This document shows, piece by piece, positions 17,531 to 28,162 of a DNA stretch of 47,970 bases (positions are counted from its first letter, which is position 1; every line of letters starts with the position of its first letter). The stretch is from positions 1 through 47,970 of the forward strand of contig NZ_JAQITE010000015.1 in the NCBI RefSeq assembly GCF_028618595.1. Direction: 5' to 3'. A program made the translations under genes and the position numbers. The notes beneath the pieces were generated by a model, which saw nothing but the letters and a program-made list of their open reading frames with translations, was not told the DNA's origin and did not search any database. Origin of the DNA: Bartonella sp. AU18XJBT (GTDB lineage: Bacteria; Pseudomonadota; Alphaproteobacteria; Rhizobiales; Rhizobiaceae).

Positions 17531-18206
17531 AGAAGTGACTAGGGGCGTTACTGTTTAGAAAAAACTGAATTGTTTATGGATTAATGGAAGGAGATATTTT
17601 TTCTCTTGAGAGGGAGATTAAAAATTAACATATGAAATAATCTGCTATTTTATGCTGTTGTTGCGTTATTCTTTTTATGTCGTAAAACGTCATCATTTGA
17701 AGTGTGGTCATATAGGGCATACTTCCTTGAAACGTTACAGTGTTTTTTTTCAGTGTGGGTTGGATATTCTTTAAGTGTGTTTGTCTTTCTTTAGGTTTAA
17801 GAGCATTCCATGAGGAGGCGCCCGTCCAAGATCCCCAAAAGAGTCCTTAAGAGTCGTTGTGTTTTTACAAACGGACATGATTTTAGAAAGGGGTTTTTAG
17901 AAACTTTATCCTTCAAGAGTGGGAAGGACAAGTCAACATTATCCTATAAAACTGTAATTGATGCACAATATCCATATTTCTTTTAAAGAAATATCTCTTA
18001 ATAACGGCTCTCTTTTATCTTACGATGGTGCCCAGTGGTGTGGTGCTAAAGCTTTTATATTCCAAATGTACTACATAAAAGGGTGAGAGGATAGGCGCTT
18101 GCTTTAAAAGAGAGAGAGGCAGGATTGTTTTGTGACTATTTAGTTTAGTACTGGTTTTTAGAAACTGCGTCTTTTTAAGGGAAGTCTTTTTAAGGGTAAA
18201 GGGGCA
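17452..18206. other. Gene-free region right of tnpB
   Basis: It holds the presumed right end of the IS607-like element and an R2 repeat (17665-17960). I see no supported gene. Confidence 0.5.
17665..17960 (+). repeat. Dispersed repeat R2, copy b
   Basis: 'TCGTAAAACGTCATCATTTG', 'GTGTGGTCATATAGGGC', 'CAGTGTTTTTTTTCAGTGTG', 'GGATATTCTTTAAGTGTG', then 'TTTATCCTTCAAGAGTGG'. It aligns with 12950-13210 and, in its right part, with 33600-33930. Confidence 0.6.
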
Positions 18207-18238
18207 TTAAAAAACCCCGTTTTTACAGGGTTTTTTAA
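18207..18238 (-). terminator. Rho-independent terminator of the barrel-protein gene
   Basis: The 11-bp stem TTAAAAAACCC / GGGTTTTTTAA has a 10-nt loop, with U-rich tails in both directions. It lies 23 nt past the stop of the 18261-19151 gene. Confidence 0.75.
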
Positions 18239-18260
18239 GAGTTTGATTTTTCTACAAAAC

Positions 18261-19151
18261 TTAGAATTTATAAGCGATACCAAAGCGAACATCATGCGTT
18301 TGAGAAGAAATTTTAAGGTTATCGTTTGCAAATTTCTTTTTAAAAAAATCTGAATAACGATATTCTGTACGCATAATGATATTATTTGTCATTGCAAGAT
18401 CAAAACCACCACCAACAGTGTAGCCAAACAGTATTTTTGTCTCATCTAACACATTGCCAGAAGCGAAAATTGCCGAATCTTCTTGTGATTTTGTTAAAAG
18501 TGACATGATATATTGCATCTGTGTATAGGTTATACCCCCTGCAATATAAGGCATAAGACGGTGGGAAGCAAAACCAATACGTGCGCGCGCAGCGCCAGTC
18601 CATGTTTCTTTCAATGTTACACTGCTGACAACAATGTCACCATAGTTGGGTATTGTTTCATCTTGAGCTGCAGGTTTTTTGATAGGAATCCCAGCTTCTT
18701 TAAAGGCAATGTTAATAGAGTCTAATTCATGTAGAATTTTTTTTCCATTGTCTGTTTGGGTGCTTTTCTTTCCAGACCAGACTATGTCCGTATCAAAACC
18801 AAAAACAAGGTCATCTCCTAGATCAATATTAGAACCTGCATATAAACCTGCTCTCAATCCTGACGGTTTCGGTGATAAAGTTCTATCAACCCAAGCCCAT
18901 TTTCCATCCCTAGCGTCTTGTGCGTAATTTAGAGTATTTTTACTGGAAAAATATCCAATTTGCCCCCCAAAATAAAAACCAGACCAAGAAAAAGGCGCAG
19001 AAATAGTAACCGGTGAGATACGTGACGATGAATCATTTTGCAATAAAACCTTCGGTTTTGATTGCTCAAAGATTACCGTATCTGCCGCTTGCGCTGTTGA
19101 AGCGGTAACGAAGGTGAAAATAGATAGTGCAATTAAACATTTTGTTTTCAT
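18261..19151 (-). CDS. Omp31/hemin-binding-type outer-membrane beta-barrel protein
   Basis: The 296-residue precursor starts MKTKCLIALSIFTFVTASTAQA-AD, a clear Sec signal cleaved after AQA. A short proline/serine linker follows, then FSWSGFYFGGQIGYFSSKN, the conserved first strand of the Omp25/Omp31 porin-like family. The barrel ends with alternating strands and the terminal ...HDVRFGIAYKF, with C-terminal Phe for BAM recognition. Bartonella Hbp proteins, which bind heme at the surface, belong to this family; heme binding here is inference. The start was moved to ATG 19151 because of the signal peptide and the TTGGGGAC ribosome site; upstream in-frame codons are AT-rich leader. A terminator follows. 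Confidence 0.88.
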   Translation of the reverse strand: MKTKCLIALSIFTFVTASTAQAADTVIFEQSKPKVLLQNDSSSRISPVTISAPFSWSGFYFGGQIGYFSSKNTLNYAQDARDGKWAWVDRTLSPKPSGLRAGLYAGSNIDLGDDLVFGFDTDIVWSGKKSTQTDNGKKILHELDSINIAFKEAGIPIKKPAAQDETIPNYGDIVVSSVTLKETWTGAARARIGFASHRLMPYIAGGITYTQMQYIMSLLTKSQEDSAIFASGNVLDETKILFGYTVGGGFDLAMTNNIIMRTEYRYSDFFKKKFANDNLKISSQTHDVRFGIAYKF

Positions 19152-19805
19152 AAAAAACGTCCCCAATTTATTTCGAATACAAAGTGTATTATATATAAAT
19201 TGGTTAAAGAAATCTATATTTAATATCATTATGAAAATTAAAATGCTCAAAAAATCTACAATTACCTATATTAAAAGCATTTTTTTAACCCGTTTTCGTG
19301 TTATTGTCCCGCATTGATATTAATTTTTAAGGTTTTTTTGTAGACTCTTTCAATGTGCCCTGTGTGTTCTCTATGGTTTTTGAAAAAAAAGTATGGTGAA
19401 TAAGCCTTTGATTTATTTAAAGAACTATTATTTTTTATATTAAAATCACTCTTTGTTATTTAGTATTAAAGATATTATCCGTTACGATGGATACTGTTGT
19501 ACGTAATATTCAATTGGTGGTAAAAATGCATATTGACACCATCATATTCTTTATCGTATTCTTTGCTCGTTTCCAATATTGCGTAGCTTTGTATTACGAT
19601 AGCCTTTTGAGCACTTGAGAGGATGAGCGACTTTATTTCTTTTGTATATACTTTTGTATCTATATGCCTCTTTTTCGTATGATAATTCAAGTGAATAGTT
19701 TTGATTGATTGAATGAAATACGAAGAATAAGAAAGAACAAAATGCGAGAATCTAATGTTTCATGGGCTTTCTCATATACCATGTAAAACGATAAACTCTC
19801 CTTTC

Positions 19806-20060
19806 CGTTCGCTTAAAGCCGGAACGTGGATAAGAGCCTAAAAAATGAATGTCGTTGGCAATTTTAAAGAGATTAGTGCGTACACTCAGGTGTTTGTGGA
19901 AATGTGTGAGGGCGCCATATGTGTGAGGGTGCCATAATGGACAAATGCCTCAAATTTCTTGCGAGCTGTCAAGGATAACTCCGTCAGAGAGCTGCTTGTT
20001 TCGGCAAAGACCAAAACCTTTCGGCGCATTGAACTTTGTTCCAACAGCTGTTCCTCTATT
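19806..20060 (-). pseudogene. Decayed fumC fragment
   Basis: It aligns in order with fumC 21421-21670: AAGCCGGAACGTGG, GAGCCTAAAAAATGAATGTC, GTTGGCAATTTTAAAGAGAT, GTGGAAATGTG, GAGGGCGCCAT, TGCCTCAAATTTCTTGC, GTTCCAACAGCTGTTCC. Substitutions and small insertions, including a repeated 'GTGTGAGGGYGCCAT', break every frame. It lies on the 3' side of fumC. Confidence 0.85.
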
Positions 20061-20069
20061 GAGCACCCC

Positions 20070-20450
20070 TACCTTCACATTTCATAAAAGAGACATCTTT
20101 CAATGTTTCCTAAATCCATTTCACGATGGTGGCGCATGAATGGTATCATGATAAATCCATTAAGCACCCTTATCTTTATGCTTTATAAAGGAGCAAGCCG
20201 GTACCATTATTTTTTCTTGCTCGTGGGTACTGTGACAGTTCTTGGCACTTGAAGCTATTCATTAGAAGCGTTTTTAGTCCTTATCTTATACAATTTCTAT
20301 CCACACATTCATTCCGCTTATAATGTGCAAGTCAGTGATTTTGATTGATTCAGCATGGGACAGATTTAAAATGAGAAAATTTTACGGTATTCAGAATTCT
20401 CATTCAATATGGATAACGCTAGATGATTATTATCAATCAATACATCATCT
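20070..20450 (+). repeat. Dispersed repeat R1, copy c (most complete)
   Basis: Ordered blocks: 'TCACGATGGTGGCGCATGAA', 'GGTATCATGATAAATCC', 'TATAAAGGAGCAAGCCGG', 'ACTGTGACAGTTCTTGGCAC', 'TTGATTGATTCAGCATGGGA', 'AAATGAGAAAATTTTACGG', 'AACGCTAGATGATTATTATC'. Every block has a counterpart in at least one other R1 copy. Confidence 0.7.
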
Positions 20451-20805
20451 CATTGAGATAAAAGTTATCTATCGAATGTATCAATAATGATAACATTGTA
20501 AAGCGTAACGACTATGAATTCATTAATCTTTTATACTTCGATTGAAATTATGCCTATTAATACCGATTTTTTGAGCTCATTCTGTTTGGTTAATAGCTAA
20601 TAGATTTTCAAAATCAAGATGCGAAGCTAGAATGAAAAAACACTTTAAGATCATATCTATTTAAATCACTTTCTGCCAGTATAGCCATTGGGTGTTGAGC
20701 CATGACTATTCATTCCTTTACAAAACCGGACATTTCTTTACAAAGCCCCATTCCTTTACAAAACCGGTGTGCCTTTTAAGTGAATCATAAGCAACAAAAT
20801 CATCT

Positions 20806-20856
20806 ATAGCATAAATGCGGACCAGAGCCTAAAATGAACGCTGTGGGTAATTGTTA
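20806..20856 (-). pseudogene. Second, tiny fumC fragment
   Basis: GCGGACCAGAGCCTAAAA followed by TGAACGCTGTGGGTAATT matches fumC 'GGTCCGGAGCCTAAAAACCG' and 'AATGTCGTTGGCAATT'. It is short, so the match is suggestive rather than certain. Confidence 0.45.
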
Positions 20857-20868
20857 ATGGGTCATCAT

Positions 20869-20893
20869 CGGGGTGTTTGCACCCCGTTTTTTT
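20869..20893 (+). terminator. Hairpin with T7 on the + strand
   Basis: The stem CGGGGTG/CACCCCG with loop TTTG is followed by TTTTTTT. It reads as a terminator for + transcription, yet no + gene lies upstream. On the minus strand (after fumC) the T run would precede the stem. It may be an orphan terminator or a bidirectional end for fumC. Confidence 0.6.
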
Positions 20894-20950
20894 GACAGAA
20901 AGATTGGTTTTAAGATATTTGCATCTTTTTTACTCGATTGTTTATTGGTT

Positions 20951-22339
20951 TTATTGGGGAGCAATCATCTTTTTGGGATCAACTAATCGGTCATAATCCT
21001 CTACAAAAACGCCTGCTTTTAATGCTTCGGTGCGCAAAGTTGTATCATTTTTATGTGCTGCTTTGGCAATTTCAGCAGCTTTTTCATAGCCAATTTCCGG
21101 TGCAAGAGCTGTGACTAACATAAGTGAGCGCTCCATGAGCGAGTGAATATGAACGCGATTAGCTCGTAATCCTTGAATGCAATGCATATCAAAGGAACGC
21201 ATGCAATCACCAAGAAGGGTAATTGATTGTAAAACGTTATAGCCAATAACAGGTTTATAAACGTTAAGTTCAAAATGTCCTTGGCTTGCGGCAAAGGTTA
21301 TGCTGGTGTGATTGCCAAAAACTTGGCATGCGACCATGGTTAAGGCTTCACATTGCGTGGGGTTGACTTTGCCGGGCATAATAGAAGATCCGGGTTCATT
21401 TTCGGGAAGACTGAGTTCCCCTAAACCGGAACGTGGTCCGGAGCCTAAAAACCGAATGTCGTTGGCAATTTTAAACAGATCAGCAGCAAGAGCATTCAAG
21501 CTTCCGTGGAAATGCGCAAGGGCGCCATGATGGGCGAGTGCTTCAAATTTATTGCTGGCAGTTTGGAACGTTATTCCTGTGAGAGTGCTCACTGTTTGCG
21601 CAAAAGCAACGTCAAAACCTTTGGGTGCATTCAGCCCTGTGCCAACAGCCGTGCCGCCTTGAGCAAGCATGTGAACATCGGTTAGAGCATTTTCAATGCG
21701 TTGAAGATTAGCTTCTAATGCGGCACGATAGCCTGAAAATTCTTGCCCTAAGGTTAAAGGCGTTGCATCTTGTGTATGGGTGCGGCCGATTTTAATGATG
21801 TCTGCAAATTCTTGCTCTTTTTGTTTTAATGTAGCAATAAGAGCTTCAAGGATTGGCAGTAAGTGTTGGCGTGTTTGCAACGTGGTGGCAATGTGAAGCG
21901 CTGTGGGAAAGGAATCGTTTGATGATTGGCTCATGTTGACATGGTCATTGGGATGAACTGGTTTTTTGCTTCCAAGTTTTCCTCCCAAAATTTTACTCGC
22001 ACGATTAGCAATGACTTCATTGACATTCATATTGCTTTGTGTGCCAGAACCTGTTTGCCAGACGGAGAGTGGAAAATGCGTATCAAAATCGCCGGCAAGC
22101 ACTTCATCGGCGGCGGCAATAATTGCTTTTCCAATATTTTCTGGTAGTTTTCCTTTGTCCATATTGACAACAGCTGCTGCTTTTTTGACAAGGACTAAGG
22201 CATAGATGATGGCAAGAGGCTGCTTTTCACTGCCAATATTAAAATTATGCAGAGAACGTTCAGTTTGTGCGCCCCAATAACGATCTTGACGTACCGAAAT
22301 CGTTCCAAAGCTATCCGTTTCCTGACGTGTTTCAACCAT
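20951..22339 (-). CDS. fumC: Class II fumarate hydratase
   Basis: Iron-independent fumarase of the TCA cycle; a homotetramer converting fumarate and L-malate. The 462-residue length is normal. Visible signatures are [14 protein letters not shown] (97-109), [17 protein letters not shown] (131-147), the catalytic-base region [16 protein letters not shown] with His188, and the fumarase/aspartase signature [11 protein letters not shown] (317-327). It is transcribed divergently from groESL. Two decayed fragments of this gene lie 3' of it. Confidence 0.98.
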   Translation of the reverse strand: MVETRQETDSFGTISVRQDRYWGAQTERSLHNFNIGSEKQPLAIIYALVLVKKAAAVVNMDKGKLPENIGKAIIAAADEVLAGDFDTHFPLSVWQTGSGTQSNMNVNEVIANRASKILGGKLGSKKPVHPNDHVNMSQSSNDSFPTALHIATTLQTRQHLLPILEALIATLKQKEQEFADIIKIGRTHTQDATPLTLGQEFSGYRAALEANLQRIENALTDVHMLAQGGTAVGTGLNAPKGFDVAFAQTVSTLTGITFQTASNKFEALAHHGALAHFHGSLNALAADLFKIANDIRFLGSGPRSGLGELSLPENEPGSSIMPGKVNPTQCEALTMVACQVFGNHTSITFAASQGHFELNVYKPVIGYNVLQSITLLGDCMRSFDMHCIQGLRANRVHIHSLMERSLMLVTALAPEIGYEKAAEIAKAAHKNDTTLRTEALKAGVFVEDYDRLVDPKKMIAPQ

Positions 22340-22450
22340 GATAAGATCCTTTTTTGTTCACGGGTTCTTAAAAAAGATAGATAACGCGAAAGTGCAATAA
22401 GAGGCAAGACTTTGAAGCTTCATTTAGAGAAATTATTTTTATGGCTATTC

Positions 22451-22479
22451 TTGACATTGAGAGATGCCGATTTTATATT
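22451..22479 (+). promoter_or_regulatory. groESL promoter
   Basis: A -35 TTGACA (22451-22456) and -10 TATATT (22474-22479) are separated by 17 bp, about 90 bp upstream of groES and just before the CIRCE element. It reads as a strong vegetative promoter. Confidence 0.75.
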
Positions 22480-22488
22480 TAGGTCATG

Positions 22489-22515
22489 TTGGCACTCATA
22501 GTTTGAGAGTGCTAG
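22489..22515 (+). promoter_or_regulatory. CIRCE element (HrcA operator)
   Basis: TTGGCACTC-N9-GAGTGCTAG matches the CIRCE consensus TTAGCACTC-N9-GAGTGCTAA except at the outer bases. It lies at the expected transcription start, between promoter and groES, so HrcA is expected to repress groESL until heat stress. Confidence 0.92.
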
Positions 22516-22566
22516 CAGGAACTTTAAAGATTAATGCAATTATGTTCAGTTTTAAGGATTTAAAAC

Positions 22567-22863
22567 ATGGCTAATATACAATTCCGCCCACTTCACGACC
22601 GTGTCGTTGTCCGTCGGGTTGAATCTGAAAATAAAACGGCTGGTGGGATTATCATCCCTGATACAGCAAAAGAAAAACCCCAAGAAGGCGAAGTAATTGC
22701 TGTTGGCAATGGCGCTCTCGATGATAACGGCAGGCGTGTGCCTTTAGAAGTCAAAACAGGAGACCGTATCCTCTTTGGAAAATGGTCTGGGACTGAAGTC
22801 AAGATTAATGGGGAAGATCTCCTCATCATGAAAGAATCTGACATTATGGGAATTATGGGCTAA
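22567..22863 (+). CDS. groES: GroES co-chaperonin
   Basis: The 98-residue Cpn10 begins with [14 protein letters not shown], has the mobile loop ([24 protein letters not shown]) whose hydrophobic GGIIIP contacts GroEL, and ends [14 protein letters not shown]. It forms the heptameric lid of the GroEL folding chamber. It is the first gene of a CIRCE-controlled operon; groEL follows after 58 nt. Confidence 0.98.
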   Translation: MANIQFRPLHDRVVVRRVESENKTAGGIIIPDTAKEKPQEGEVIAVGNGALDDNGRRVPLEVKTGDRILFGKWSGTEVKINGEDLLIMKESDIMGIMG

Positions 22864-22921
22864 TTGAAGCACTTAGTTTTTCATTGTGTACTATTTTGAG
22901 AAAACTCCAAGGAGAAATTAA

Positions 22922-24565
<1,644 letters not shown>

Positions 24566-24591
24566 GCTCTTGTTCCATAGAGGTAATAAAG

Positions 24592-24620
24592 AAACGGGCC
24601 TTCTGTGCCCGTTTTTTTTT
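24592..24620 (+). terminator. groESL terminator
   Basis: The 8-bp stem AAACGGGC / GCCCGTTT is followed by a T run, 27 nt past the groEL stop. Confidence 0.92.
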
Positions 24621-24628
24621 CATGCTTT

Positions 24629-24926
24629 GTGCTGGAAAATAATGCTGACACTTATGGTTACAATACCGCCACGGGTGAATTTGGTGATTTGATTGCTTTT
24701 AAGAATTGTTGATCCAGTGAAAGTTTTTGCGTTCTGCTCTCCAGAATGCGGCTTCGATTGCGAGCCTTCTGATTACCACAGAAGCAATGGTTGCTGAAGT
24801 TCCAAAGAAAGATACACCAATGCCTCCAATGCTAGGTGGCGGAATGGGTGGAATGGGCGGAATGGATTTCTAAGCTCTTATTCCATAGAGGTAATAAAGA
24901 AACGGGCCTTCTGTGCCCGTTTTTTA
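24629..24926 (+). pseudogene. Duplicated groEL 3' end with terminator
   Basis: This ~298-bp copy of 24323-24620 is nearly identical, including the last ~80 codons, stop, 'CCATAGAGGTAATAAAG' and the terminator (second stem 24900-24919). It differs by small indels (GCTTTTAAGAATTG for GCTTTGGGAATTG; AAAGTTTTTGCG for AAAGTTGTGCG) that break the frame, and it has no start. The close identity implies a fairly recent event. Confidence 0.95.
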
Positions 24927-25699
24927 TGCTTTTCACGTTTCGTACAGTTATCCCTTTTACGACAGTGATCTTATAGTATTTTTTCATTTTTCATGGGTTG
25001 ATGTATTGCCATTGTGAATAGATCTCTCTCTCTTTATTCATGGTTTTTTCTCTTGCATTTATGAGATGTTTTTATTGTGCGGGGATCGTGGTTTTCTTTG
25101 AAAATATTGTATTGATAAAAATACCACGTTTTGATTTATAGTCATTTCTTTCTTGTACAGTTCTATTCTTTCATTTCAAGTTTATGCATGCACCATTAAA
25201 AAAATCCTGTGTTTGTATTTTCGTGTTTGTGCTTTAGAAGGGCGAATGGTTTTTATGAACCAACGCAAGAGTTCGTACTCATTGAAAGTTGAAGAGAGAA
25301 AGTTGAACAGAGCATGTTGGCTCTTGTTTGTTTTTTATGAATAAGATGCTGGTGTTTTGTATGAAACAAAATTCAGGGTTTGCTTTTTTAAAGGGCTTTT
25401 GTATACTGGGACAAGCATATCTCTGTTTGGGTAATTTTGAAATGGGGAGACAGCTTTACTGAGGAAGAACGTAAAGGCATATAATTACTCGTCTTGCCAA
25501 CATCTTTTTGCTTTATGACTTTTAAAGGTATTTATAGTAATATTTTATTAAATAATGAAGATGATGCTTTCTTTTGTTGCTTGCGTATCTTTTTTTGTGA
25601 AATCTCTCACGTAAAATAGAAAAGCCGCAAATATACAAATATATTTGTCTCCAAATATACATTTTTGCCTATTGACGTGTTTTTTAAGAGGTATCTTGC

Positions 25700-26010
25700 T
25701 TGTCACACCGATTTTACAATGGACGATTTCGTAATGGATTCATGAATGGTATAAGGGTAAAGTTCCCATGAAGTGCATAACCATAGGGCACGATCACCTT
25801 TACGCTTAATAAAAGAATACACTAACGTTATCATACATTTTTCCAGCTCTCAATGTTATGACAAGCTGTTGGTCCGTGAGACGGTAAGGCATGCCTTGCT
25901 TATAGAGTTTTGACCACTACACTGTAATGTACAAGCGATATGGTTTGGATTATTTCAAAAGGAAATAGGTTGGGAAATGAGAAAATCCTACGATATGCAG
26001 AGTTTTAATT
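25700..26010 (+). repeat. Dispersed repeat R1, copy d
   Basis: 'TTTTACAATGGACGATTTCG', 'TGAATGGTATAAGGGTAAAG', 'TTTACGCTTAATAAAAGAAT', 'AATGTTATGACAAGCTG', 'AAATGAGAAAATCCTACG'. The block order is the same as in copies a, c and e. Confidence 0.6.
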
Positions 26011-26199
26011 CAAGTTGAAGAGTGCTTAATGATAGTTATAAATCAATGAGATGTGGTTTTACGGTTTTCAAGAGCATTACATTCTTACAAATCTTACAAA
26101 TAATGACAATCGTCGTGTTGTTTCATATTTTTTAATGGGTTTTAATGGCGAAACTTTTAACGGCGTAACGCTTTTATTTATAATAATCATTCATTGTTT

Positions 26200-26310
26200 T
26201 GTATGTTGAATAAGAGATTTTTATTGCGGGGGATTTTTTCATTTAAATTCTCTCTTATGGTGAAACAATCTCAATTATTTTCTTATATCCCACAAGTGGA
26301 GGGAGCTAGG
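26200..26310 (-). repeat. R1 repeat tail, inverted
   Basis: 'TTTGTATGTTGAATAAGAG', 'GGGGGATTTTTTCATTT', 'GGTGAAACAATCTCAATTAT' and 'ATCCCACAAGTGG' resemble the inverted tails at 10310 and 15290. Confidence 0.5.
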
Positions 26311-26885
26311 GTAACATACTTAAAGAAAATAAAAATGCCTCTCATGAATATTCTCAAATAGTCAGTTTTTTTATAAATAGTTTTTTTGTACATGGGGGGT
26401 ATAAACAGAGTTTTTATAAATAGAGGCGGGTATAAATATTGGGGATTTATGTGTAGGGTGGTGTCCGATTGCTCTTTTTTTAGCGTAAAGAAAGGGGGCT
26501 TTAGGCAAGTTAATACTCTTTACGTTATTTACTTATGCGCTTATTAAAAAAATATCTTTAAATATTTTCAATTTTTTCGCGATGGCATCTTTCCAATGGG
26601 ATTTGTGAAGGGTATAAAGTCTTTTGAGTATCAATAGGTTATTTAAAAAGAGTGCGTTGGTATAATCATTTTCTTATGTTAGCAAAGTTGTTGATTTACG
26701 TGTTTGTTAGAAATCTCTCTTCATGCCCCTTAATTCATTTCATGAAAGCGTTTGTGAAGAGTGTGTAAAAATTTCCCATGAGACGTGAAAAATCATCAAT
26801 AAAAGCTTCGTGTTTTCAAAAAATAACGAATGGCTTTTATATATTTTAAAAAAAGATTGAACACGTCTCATGTTTTTTATTTATT

Positions 26886-27098
26886 TTAGAGCTGAATATT
26901 CGATTTTTGTGTAAAAATACTTGCTAACGCATCCACAATACGTGAAAAATCAAGCGCTAATAAGAAAATGATGAATATAATCCACTTCGTATAGCGTGAC
27001 ATTATTTTTACACTTTTATAAGTTGCGATGATTTCTTGTAGGATTTCTTTTTCCTTTTCTGTAAGCTCTGTTTGTTTTTCTGTTTTTTTTCTAACCAT
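26886..27098 (-). CDS. Small single-TM phage lysis-cassette protein (holin-like?)
   Basis: The 70-residue protein (from MVRKKTEKQ) has a charged coiled N-terminus (ELTEKEKEILQEIIATYKSV) and one membrane helix (about 40-60, WIIFIIFLLALDF...), then a short tail. The GGTGG ribosome site and ATG lie inside the end of the spanin-lipoprotein gene, with an 8-nt overlap. It is the last gene of the endolysin-spanin cassette, so a holin or antiholin role is plausible but unproven. Confidence 0.65.
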   Translation of the reverse strand: MVRKKTEKQTELTEKEKEILQEIIATYKSVKIMSRYTKWIIFIIFLLALDFSRIVDALASIFTQKSNIQL

Positions 27099-27303
27099 GT
27101 TTCCACCCACACAAGCCTTCCCCTTGTTTGTTATGCTTTAAAATATCTCTTGCGAGATTTGAACTGATGATATTGAGATCTTTTTTGTCTAAATAAATGG
27201 GCAGCCAACCAACGCAAGAAAAAGGCTCATTTATTGTTTTGATTGCGCAACCAGTGAGTAAGAGCAGCGCGTACATCAGCATCACTTTTTTGATTAATTT
27301 CAT
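27091..27303 (-). CDS. Rz1-like outer-membrane spanin lipoprotein
   Basis: The 70-residue product starts MKLIKKVMLMYALLLLTGC, a lipoprotein signal with the lipidated Cys at 19. It continues with FSCVGWLPIYLDKKDLNIIS, LARDILKHNKQGEGLCGW. The 'C..W.PI..s..D.....a..IL.HN..G...CGW' pattern is common to small lipoproteins in phage lysis modules. Its start is embedded in the upstream Rz-like gene (77-nt overlap in a different frame), the classical Rz/Rz1 arrangement. With the inner-membrane spanin it would fuse the two membranes after peptidoglycan digestion. GAGGTGG precedes the ATG. Confidence 0.8.
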   Translation of the reverse strand: MKLIKKVMLMYALLLLTGCAIKTINEPFSCVGWLPIYLDKKDLNIISSNLARDILKHNKQGEGLCGWKHG

Positions 27304-27463
27304 TTTCCACCTCTAGCCTTGTTGTTGATGACTTTAGCGTTTTTTCTATTTGCTTTTGTTGTTCAATCTTTTTTCCAAGAGTGAAAGTTTTTGCTAAAGC
27401 AATAAAAAAAGCAGTCAGAGCCGCTCCTGTTATCATCAGATTTTTTTTCAACCACCACATCAT
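27227..27463 (-). CDS. Rz-like inner-membrane spanin
   Basis: The 78-residue protein (MMWWLKKNLMITGAALTAFF...) has one N-terminal TM helix (about 8-25), then an extended coiled-coil-prone periplasmic part (GKKIEQQKQIEKTLKSSTTR LEVENEINQK, split here) ending in SDADVRAALTHWLRNQ. This matches i-spanins that pair with the overlapping lipoprotein gene. Its ATG overlaps the endolysin stop (ATGA), so translation is coupled. A longer reading extending upstream in the same frame is just a shadow of the endolysin gene. Confidence 0.8.
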   Translation of the reverse strand: MMWWLKKNLMITGAALTAFFIALAKTFTLGKKIEQQKQIEKTLKSSTTRLEVENEINQKSDADVRAALTHWLRNQNNK

Positions 27464-28122
27464 AAGCGCTGCTCTTGAAACCGTTTTGCCACAAAGAAGA
27501 TGCCTGCACAGGCGGCTAAAACCATAATAGTTGCCAATGCCCATTGGATGGGGCCATTGCCTGCCAATAAGCCGCCAAGTCCAGAAAAAGAACCAATAAT
27601 CGGTGTTAGCGCTTCTGCTTTGAAAAATCCCATTGGTGCTTGCGTTTCTACGGTTTGGTAGTTGGGAGAAACATAAGCACCTTTTGCCCATAGTCCTGCT
27701 TCGGCTGCACGACGGTGCACTAAACCGTGAAGACGCTTTCCTCCTGCTTTGGTCCACTTTTGTAATTCAGAAGGGACGGCTTCATATTCGCCGTTATTGA
27801 GTTTTTTGAGCAGGGTCGAATTACAAAAAGCTGATGTTCCTATATTATAGCAAAACGATACGAGCGCGGCGAATTGTTCATCCGTTAAGGAAACCGTCAC
27901 ATTTTTTTCAACGGTGTTTTCAAATTGTCTTAAATCTTGAAAAAGAACTTCTTCTGCTTGTTTTTCAGTAATGATCATGCCTTTGTGAACGAACGGTTTG
28001 CCGGCAGCGCTGGTATGTCCATAGCCGATTGTCCACACCCCAATGGCATCTTTATAGGCATGTAAACGCAATCCTTCCCATTGTTTAATGAGTGCAAGCC
28101 CTGCTGCTGATATTTTTCTCAT
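27460..28122 (-). CDS. Phage endolysin, GH24 lysozyme with C-terminal TM
   Basis: T4-type muramidase cleaving peptidoglycan. From ATG 28122 (GGAG 7 nt upstream) the 220-residue protein begins MRKISAAGLALIKQWEGLRL and has the catalytic E16-(8)-D25-(5)-T31 triad in WEGLRLHAYKDAIGVWTIGYGHT. The family C-lobe follows (QFAALVSFCYNIG, LLKKLNNGEYEAVPSELQKW, GLVHRRAAEAGLW). Unusually it ends with a linker and a TM helix (about 194-212, WALATIMVLAACAGIFFVA) and a basic tail, so it may be membrane-tethered. No phage structural genes are adjacent. Confidence 0.93.
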   Translation of the reverse strand: MRKISAAGLALIKQWEGLRLHAYKDAIGVWTIGYGHTSAAGKPFVHKGMIITEKQAEEVLFQDLRQFENTVEKNVTVSLTDEQFAALVSFCYNIGTSAFCNSTLLKKLNNGEYEAVPSELQKWTKAGGKRLHGLVHRRAAEAGLWAKGAYVSPNYQTVETQAPMGFFKAEALTPIIGSFSGLGGLLAGNGPIQWALATIMVLAACAGIFFVAKRFQEQRL

Positions 28123-28142
28123 TTGCTTCTCCATAAAATAAA

Positions 28143-28162
28143 GCCTCACGTTAACGTGAGGC
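28143..28162 (-). terminator. 20-bp perfect palindrome before the lysis cassette
   Basis: GCCTCACGTT and AACGTGAGGC form an uninterrupted palindrome 20 bp upstream of the endolysin start. On the minus strand it is followed by TTTATTTT, so it may end transcription arriving from the YopJ genes, or act as a regulator site for the cassette. Confidence 0.55.

Larger units (their letters stand above)
19152..20950. other. Gene-free region between the barrel gene and fumC
   Basis: It contains a decayed fumC fragment (19806-20060), an R1 repeat (20070-20450), short tandem 'CATTCCTTTACAAAACCGG' repeats (about 20712-20775), a second tiny fumC fragment (20806-20856) and a hairpin terminator. I see no intact gene. 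Confidence 0.6.
24930..26885. other. Long gene-free region
   Basis: Nearly 2 kb with no supported gene. It includes an R1 copy (25700-26010), an inverted R1 tail (26200-26310) and AT-rich low-complexity DNA. A 63-codon open stretch at 25153-25344 has no ribosome site or family features. Confidence 0.55.
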
